Positions 14,726 to 19,365 of a DNA stretch of 19,365 bases are shown piece by piece. A program made the position numbers and the translations under genes. Below the pieces are notes generated by a model. That model was not told where the DNA came from. It ran no database searches and saw only the letters and a list, made by a program, of their open reading frames with translations. Source of the stretch: Lachnospiraceae bacterium UBA3845 (GTDB lineage: Bacteria; Bacillota; Clostridia; Lachnospirales; Lachnospiraceae); NCBI GenBank assembly GCA_002392705.1, contig DGHP01000126.1, forward strand, positions 1 through 19,365, written 5' to 3'. The first letter of the stretch is position 1. Every line of letters starts with the position of its first letter.

Positions 14726-17725
14726 CTATTTCAGCTTTCTCCTGTACTCCAGAAGCCTGCAGAGAATCTGTCCGCATACTTCCGCATCTGCGGCAGCCCT
14801 GTGCGCCTCCCGGTTTACGATCCCGAAAAAGTCCCCGACGGTGCCGAGCCTGTAGTCGGGAGACCGTCTCAGAAACTGCCTGGAAAGCTCCAGCGTGTCC
14901 ACAAAAAGCAGCCTTCCCTCGATCCCGTTTCGCTCCAGGGCGCTTTTCAGGAACGCCATGTCAAAACGGGCATTGTGGGCGCAGAGGAGGATCTCCTCCT
15001 GCCCGCCTTCCCCGGCGCCGGTAAAAAAATCCATGAGCCTGGGATACACCTCTCTCTCGGACGGCGCCGTATACAGCATCCTGTCCGTGATGTGGTTCAC
15101 CTTCGTGGCGCCGTAGCTCATCCTCACGTCCGGATTGACCAGCGTCTCAAAACGCCTTACCGCAGTCCCGTTCTCAAACAGGACCGCGCCAAGCTCGCAG
15201 ATCCGGTCCCTTTCCGGGCTCAGGCCCGTCGTCTCCGTATCGAAAGCGATAAATCTGTGCCTCAGGCGCCTTTCGGTCTCACCGGAAAGAGTCAGGCGAC
15301 GGACTGTTACAACGGGAGCAAATGTGCGCGCCGCGGGCGTATTCCCGGTCTGTGCCGGAATTTCCGCAGGACGGGCCGCAGACCCGCCGCTTATCCCCGC
15401 GGCGGTGCGGACTGCTTCACCGACCATTGCCGCGGCGGTGCGGACTGCAGCTTCACCGGCCATTCCCGCATCGGTGTGGACTGCAGTTTCACCAGCCATC
15501 CCCGCGGCGGTGCGAACAGCTTCACCGGCCGCTTGCGCCTGTGCCTGTCCGGAAGCAGCTTTTGCTGCCGCCTCCCCCGCAAGCCTTGCGGACAGGCGGG
15601 TGTTGCGCACAGATGCCCGGTTGTTCCGGACCGCGCATGCAAGGGCTTTCCGCTCGCCGAAGATGACCAGTACCTTCTTTGCCCTTGTGACAGCCGTGTA
15701 GAGCAGGTTGCGCTGCAGCATGATGTAATGGCTCATCTGAAGGGGCAGGACCACGATCGGATACTCGCTGCCCTGGGCTTTGTGAATGGTCGTGGCATAG
15801 GCCAGGACCAGTTCATCAAGCTCTGAGACATCATATCCGACGTTCCTGCCGTCAAAGGAGACGGTCAGTTCCCGGTCGCCGGTATTCACTGCCGTGATCA
15901 GGCCGATGTCTCCGTTGTAAACTTCCTTATCATAATTGTTCCGGATCTGCATCACCTTGTCGTGAAGGCGGTAGGATATGCCGCCCCTCATCAGGCAGGG
16001 TCCCTCCGGATTCATGGCCTGCTGCAGGAGCGTGTTCAGATGCACCGCCCCGGCAGCCCCTTTCTGCATGGGCGTCAGGACCTGGATATCCCGGAGCGGA
16101 TCCACCCTGTAATAATCAGGGAGATTCTTCACACAGTAGGATACCATCCTCTTCACCGCCGCATCCTGGTCCTCCTCCTCGATAAAGAAGAAATCAGACT
16201 CCTTCCCGCCCCTGAGATCCAGCGGCTCTCCCCGGTTGATCCGGTGGGCATTCATGATGATGCGGCTGCCCTGGGCCTGGCGGAAGATCCGCTCCAGCCG
16301 GATGACCGGGACCGCCCCCGAGGAGATGATATCACAGAGCACATTTCCCGCGCCCACGCTCGGCAGCTGGTCCGTGTCCCCGATCAGGATCAGGGTCATG
16401 GAATCCTGCAGGGCTTTGAGCAGGTTATACATCAGGATCAGGTCGATCATGGAGCACTCATCCACAATCAGGACGTCTCCCTCGACCGGATTTTCTTCAT
16501 TTTTCTTATAGGCACCCGGCGGCTGCGCTTCCAGAAGGCGGTGGATCGTGCAGGCCTCCATGCCTGCCGCCTCGCTCATCCGTTTGGCGGCGCGTCCGGT
16601 CGGGGCCGCCAGAAGAACCCTGAAACCCGACTCCCGGTATGCGGCGATAATCGCCCGGGTCACCGTGGTTTTCCCGGTCCCGGGTCCCCCGGTCAGGACC
16701 ATCAGTTTGGAATGGATGGCCGTAAGGATCGCATCCCTCTGGATCGGATCATAGCAGATCTGCATCCGGTTCTCGATCCTGCTGATCAGTCCCCCGTCCT
16801 CCATGACAGTCCGCTCTCTGGCAGCGGAAAGAATCGTCCGGATCCTCCTGGCCACTCCCCTCTCTGCATGGAAAAAGGCCGGGAGCCAGATGCAGAGATC
16901 GCCTTCCGTCGATTCCTCTTCCTTTTCTGCGATCACATCCTTGGCCCGGATCATATCGTCAAGCGTAAATTCAAGAAGCTCCTTCTCCGCTTCCAGGAGT
17001 TCCGATGCTCTTTCAATCAGCGGGGTGCGGCGGGCAAAGCAGTGTCCCTGATCGGAGAACTGGTGCAGGGTATAAAGAATGCCGCTGCGCAGCCTCATGA
17101 AGCGGTCCTTCCCGATCCCCATCTTCGCAGCGATCTGGTCCGCCGTCCTAAAGCCGATGCCCCATATATCGTCCGCAAGGCGGTAGGGATTCTCCCTGAC
17201 GATCCGGATCGCGTCATTTCCGTAAGCCTTATAGATGCGGGCCGCGTGCGCCGGCGCCACGTCATGGGACTGCAGGAACAGCATGATATTCCGGATCTCC
17301 TTCTGGGCCTCCCACTCGGAGAGGATCCGGGCCGCCCGCTTTTTCCCGATGCCCTGCACCCTGCTGAGCTTTTCCGGATCGGATTCGATCACTTCCAGGG
17401 TCTGATCGCCGAAGGCCTCGACGATCCTTCTGGCCATCTTCGGCCCCAGCCCTTTGATCAGTCCGGAGCCCAGATATTTCTCAATCCCGAGTGCTGTGGC
17501 CGGCAGGCTCTCTTCCCATTTCATGGCCGAAAACTGCCTGCCGAAGCGGCGGTCAATCTTCCATTCTCCTTCCATGGTCAGGACAGAACCCACATGGACG
17601 TCCGGCATGGAGCCTACAACCGTCACAAGTTCAGGATACCCTTTGGCGCGGCATTTGATCACCGCGTAGCCGTTTTCTTCATTCTGATAGGTAATGCGTT
17701 CCACAACGCAGCGCAGATGATCCAC
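14726..17725 (-). CDS. recD2: RecD2-type DNA helicase fused to a DEDDh 3'-5' exonuclease
   Basis: A 999-residue fusion. Residues 1-715 are a complete SF1B 5'-3' helicase of the RecD2 family: N-terminal OB-like part, helix-hairpin-helix region (about 80-200, with KGLGPKMA and VQGIGKKRA), Walker A GGPGTGKTT (346-354), Walker B VDECSM (421-426), motif III GDTDQLPSVG (449-458), the SH3-like insert (about 575-635), and motifs V/VI YATTIHKAQGSEYP (643-656) and YTAVTRA (676-682). Residues 716-800 are an Ala/Gly-rich linker with four 11-12-residue repeats. Residues 824-990 form a DnaQ-like exonuclease with the full DEDDh set: Asp829, Glu831, Asp922, His975, Asp980. Ordinary RecD2 proteins are about 720-850 residues and lack the exonuclease. 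The start is GTG at 17725, with AAGGAG ten bases upstream. It follows folA by 102 bases and likely acts in repair or replication-fork processing. Confidence 0.93.
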   Translation of the reverse strand: MDHLRCVVERITYQNEENGYAVIKCRAKGYPELVTVVGSMPDVHVGSVLTMEGEWKIDRRFGRQFSAMKWEESLPATALGIEKYLGSGLIKGLGPKMARRIVEAFGDQTLEVIESDPEKLSRVQGIGKKRAARILSEWEAQKEIRNIMLFLQSHDVAPAHAARIYKAYGNDAIRIVRENPYRLADDIWGIGFRTADQIAAKMGIGKDRFMRLRSGILYTLHQFSDQGHCFARRTPLIERASELLEAEKELLEFTLDDMIRAKDVIAEKEEESTEGDLCIWLPAFFHAERGVARRIRTILSAARERTVMEDGGLISRIENRMQICYDPIQRDAILTAIHSKLMVLTGGPGTGKTTVTRAIIAAYRESGFRVLLAAPTGRAAKRMSEAAGMEACTIHRLLEAQPPGAYKKNEENPVEGDVLIVDECSMIDLILMYNLLKALQDSMTLILIGDTDQLPSVGAGNVLCDIISSGAVPVIRLERIFRQAQGSRIIMNAHRINRGEPLDLRGGKESDFFFIEEEDQDAAVKRMVSYCVKNLPDYYRVDPLRDIQVLTPMQKGAAGAVHLNTLLQQAMNPEGPCLMRGGISYRLHDKVMQIRNNYDKEVYNGDIGLITAVNTGDRELTVSFDGRNVGYDVSELDELVLAYATTIHKAQGSEYPIVVLPLQMSHYIMLQRNLLYTAVTRAKKVLVIFGERKALACAVRNNRASVRNTRLSARLAGEAAAKAASGQAQAQAAGEAVRTAAGMAGETAVHTDAGMAGEAAVRTAAAMVGEAVRTAAGISGGSAARPAEIPAQTGNTPAARTFAPVVTVRRLTLSGETERRLRHRFIAFDTETTGLSPERDRICELGAVLFENGTAVRRFETLVNPDVRMSYGATKVNHITDRMLYTAPSEREVYPRLMDFFTGAGEGGQEEILLCAHNARFDMAFLKSALERNGIEGRLLFVDTLELSRQFLRRSPDYRLGTVGDFFGIVNREAHRAAADAEVCGQILCRLLEYRRKLK
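15389..15526 (-). repeat. In-frame tandem repeats in the RecD2-exonuclease linker
   Basis: Four units of 11-12 codons (33-36 bases) encode GEAVRTAAGMA, GETAVHTDAGMA, GEAAVRTAAAMV and GEAVRTAAGIS (residues 734-779). The DNA is also repetitive: the plus strand reads GCGGTGCGGACTGC and close variants at each unit. Unit number could vary between strains without breaking the frame. Confidence 0.85.
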
Positions 17726-17747
17726 AGTCAGTCTGCTCCTTCTTTAG

Positions 17748-17767
17748 CGGCGCCGTTCCCGGCGCCG
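17748..17767 (-). other. GC-rich hairpin just upstream of the recD2 ribosome site
   Basis: Perfect seven-base arms CGGCGCC/GGCGCCG (17748-17754 and 17761-17767) with a six-base loop end about six bases before the AAGGAG of recD2. No T-run follows, so it is not an intrinsic terminator. It may stabilise the 3' end of the folA message or limit ribosome access to recD2. A 12-base perfect palindrome TCTGATATCAGA (17774-17785) adjoins it. Confidence 0.45.
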
Positions 17768-17827
17768 TTCATATCTGATATCAGAACCCGCTTCTTACCT
17801 GCAGATACGACGAATCAGAACCTGATT

Positions 17828-18331
17828 TCAAATTGCCCGTGAACGGCAGCGTTCATATCTTACAAAATGATAGACGAGGTCAAAATAAGTCTGCTCTTCA
17901 CTGATTCCCGTAATCTCCCATTCCGGATCCGCGTCCAGATCCGGAAAGAAGGTATCCGCCTCGTAGACATGCTCGATCTTTGTCACGTGCACTTCATCTG
18001 TAAAAGGGAGAAACTGTCTGTAGATGCTTCCGCCCCCGATGCACCAGGCTTCCCTGTCCGGATATTTTTCCAGTTCTTTCAGCACATCCTCCACGCTGTG
18101 AAGGACCGTCGCCCCCTCCGCCCGGTAATTTCTGCCCCCGGTCAGAACCAGGTTGACGCGCCCCTTCAGAGGCTTTCCTCCCGGAAAACTTTCCAGGGTC
18201 TTCCTGCCCATCACGATGACCTGTCCGGTCGTCGCCGCCCGGAAGGCTTTCATATCTGCCGGAATCGATACGAGAAGCTGGTTCTTCCTGCCGATTCCCC
18301 ATCTGGCATCCACTGCCGCGATCATTTTCAT
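17828..18331 (-). CDS. folA: Dihydrofolate reductase
   Basis: A 167-residue enzyme reducing dihydrofolate to tetrahydrofolate with NADPH. It regenerates the cofactor that the neighbouring thymidylate synthase oxidises. Features are AVDARWGIG (6-14), IPADMKAFR with the catalytic acid Asp26, VIVMGRKTLESFP (NADPH-binding), and CIGGGSIYRQFLP. The usual LPW before the catalytic acid reads LLVSIPAD, so the Trp conserved in most DHFRs is a Val here; I recall this form from other clostridial enzymes. The start at 18331 is set by AGGAGG seven bases upstream; an in-frame ATG twelve codons further up (18367) lacks such a site and would add non-family residues. It follows thyA by 54 bases in the same direction and is very probably cotranscribed. 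Confidence 0.96.
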   Translation of the reverse strand: MKMIAAVDARWGIGRKNQLLVSIPADMKAFRAATTGQVIVMGRKTLESFPGGKPLKGRVNLVLTGGRNYRAEGATVLHSVEDVLKELEKYPDREAWCIGGGSIYRQFLPFTDEVHVTKIEHVYEADTFFPDLDADPEWEITGISEEQTYFDLVYHFVRYERCRSRAI

Positions 18332-18385
18332 ACCGGGTCCTCCTTCCAAAACAGAGTTTTGTACCATGGCGAAATTCCTTCCGTC

Positions 18386-19234
18386 TCAGACCGCCACAGG
18401 TATATTCTTTATCTGCGGATGCGTCTCATAATTCTCCACATGCAGATCATCCGTCGTAAACTGATAGAAGTCCTTCACCTCCGGATTCAGCCACACCTTC
18501 GGGGCCGGCAGCGGCTCCCGGCTGATCAGCTCCCGCACCAGCGGAACATGCCTGTCATAGATATGGGCATCCGCGATCATGTGGACCAGCTCCCCGGGGA
18601 TCATATCGCAGACCTGTGCGATCATCATCAGAAGAATCGCGTACTGGGCCACATTCCAGTTATTGGCCGTCAGCACATCGTTGGAGCGCTGGTTCAGGAC
18701 CGCGTTCAGGACCAGTCTGCCGGAATCCGGATCCTTCGTCACATTGAAGGTCATGCTGTAAGCGCAGGGATAGAGATTCATCTCACTCAGGTCCTGATGC
18801 ACATAGATGTTGGTCAGGATTCTCCTGCTGTAGGGATTGTTTTTCAGGTCATAGAGCACACGGTCCACCTGATCGAACATTCCCTCCTTATAGCGGTGCT
18901 TGACGCCCAGCTGGTAGCCGTAGGCCTTGCCGATCGAACCGTCCGCGTCCGCCCACTCATCCCAGATGTGCGGCTTCAGGTCATGTATATTGTTGGATTT
19001 TCTCTGCCAGATCCAGAGGATCTCATCCATGGCGCTTTTAAGCGCCGTCCTTCTCAGAGTCAGCGCCGGGAATTCCTGTCTCAGGTCATAGCGGTTGCAG
19101 ACGCCGAAGCGCTTGATTGTGTAGGCCAGCGTTCCGTCCGGCCAGTGAGGGCGGACTTTCTCCCCCTCCGTGCTTGTACCGTGCTCGAGAATATCCCTGC
19201 ACATGTCGATAAATATCCTGTCTGCGCAGCTCAT
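18386..19234 (-). CDS. thyA: Thymidylate synthase (ThyA)
   Basis: A 282-residue enzyme converting dUMP and methylene-tetrahydrofolate to dTMP and dihydrofolate. The nucleophile is Cys157 in LYPCAY. NPYSRRI (133-139) gives the phosphate-binding arginines for the partner subunit, and QRSND (182-186) followed by NNWN (191-194) forms the dUMP site. KDFYQFTTDDL near the C-terminus is typical and the chain ends in VAV. The form of these motifs (HIWDEWADADGSIGKAYGYQ, and NNWN where many enzymes have PFN) is closest to Bacillus ThyA rather than the E. coli type. AGGAGGAGGG directly precedes the ATG. It is the first complete gene of the thyA-folA-recD2 run; its promoter, if it has its own, would lie within or beyond the 131 bases to the window edge, where none was convincing. 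Confidence 0.97.
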   Translation of the reverse strand: MSCADRIFIDMCRDILEHGTSTEGEKVRPHWPDGTLAYTIKRFGVCNRYDLRQEFPALTLRRTALKSAMDEILWIWQRKSNNIHDLKPHIWDEWADADGSIGKAYGYQLGVKHRYKEGMFDQVDRVLYDLKNNPYSRRILTNIYVHQDLSEMNLYPCAYSMTFNVTKDPDSGRLVLNAVLNQRSNDVLTANNWNVAQYAILLMMIAQVCDMIPGELVHMIADAHIYDRHVPLVRELISREPLPAPKVWLNPEVKDFYQFTTDDLHVENYETHPQIKNIPVAV

Positions 19235-19365
19235 GCCCTCCTCCTTTCAGGATCTGATCCGATCCGGTCTTTCCATCATTTTCCTTTGTCCGCTGCCCGA
19301 AGCGGAACACAGAGCCACGGGCGCAGTTGTGTCAGGGCGGTATTGATAATCATCAGAATACTGCA

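Noticed and set aside
17728..17831. recD2 promoter (TTGAAA, 18 bases, TATCTG)
   Set aside because: The -10 match is only three of six; read-through from folA explains expression as well.
15962..17842. 626-codon open frame on the plus strand opposite recD2
   Set aside because: Antisense shadow of a strongly conserved helicase; the translation has no family features and is rich in Pro, Arg and His as expected from reversed GC-rich codons.
19276..19365. Minus-strand frame running off the right edge (ends ...PLRAADKGK) as the tail of an upstream gene
   Set aside because: About 29 codons are visible and none matches a family I recognise; too short to support as a gene.

Overview
The window looks like chromosomal DNA from an anaerobic Bacillota (Firmicutes), probably a moderately high-GC clostridial lineage. 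Three things point there. Shine-Dalgarno sites are strong (AGGAGG-type). The promoters are of sigma-A type. The proteins resemble Bacillus/Clostridium families: a NupNOPQ nucleoside importer, a PGM2/PgcA-type mutase, RecD2 and a Bacillus-ThyA-like thymidylate synthase. The genus cannot be named from sequence alone. No rRNA, tRNA, CRISPR array, transposase or phage gene was seen. Every gene except deoD lies on the minus strand.

Layout from left to right. (1) 1-1.7 kb: the start of a phosphonate-type ABC operon, with phnD (binding protein) followed by phnC (ATPase, cut by the window edge), separated by a 242-nt structured spacer that carries an intrinsic terminator. (2) 2.0-2.7 kb: deoD (purine nucleoside phosphorylase) on the plus strand, converging on a shared bidirectional terminator. 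(3) 2.8-7.6 kb: a nucleoside (BMP/Nup) ABC operon in the order binding protein, 227-nt structured spacer, double-domain ATPase, two permeases. The last three genes overlap by ATGA. (4) 8.0-10.5 kb: a large exported flavoprotein reductase with two FMN-binding domains and an FAD domain, with its own promoter and terminator. (5) 10.7-14.6 kb: a nucleoside hydrolase, a phosphoglucomutase-family mutase and a PfkB-type 1-phosphofructokinase. (6) 14.7-19.2 kb: a RecD2 helicase fused to a DEDDh 3'-5' exonuclease, then dihydrofolate reductase and thymidylate synthase (transcribed thyA, folA, recD2).

How the genes fit together. Regions 2, 3 and 5 suggest import and breakdown of nucleosides. NupNOPQ would import them, DeoD and the hydrolase would release bases, and the mutase and sugar kinase would handle sugar phosphates; a phosphopentomutase role for the mutase is inferred. 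ThyA and FolA form the dTMP/folate cycle and sit beside a DNA-processing enzyme. The flavoprotein is probably a terminal reductase for anaerobic respiration outside the cytoplasm. Its substrate is unknown, because the residues that bind the far carboxylate of fumarate in characterised enzymes do not appear to be present.

The least ordinary items are the RecD2-exonuclease fusion with its repeat-containing Ala-rich linker, the tandem-FMN reductase of unknown substrate, a six-copy 14-bp homopurine repeat upstream of the nucleoside hydrolase, and the matching structured spacers after the binding-protein gene in both ABC operons.
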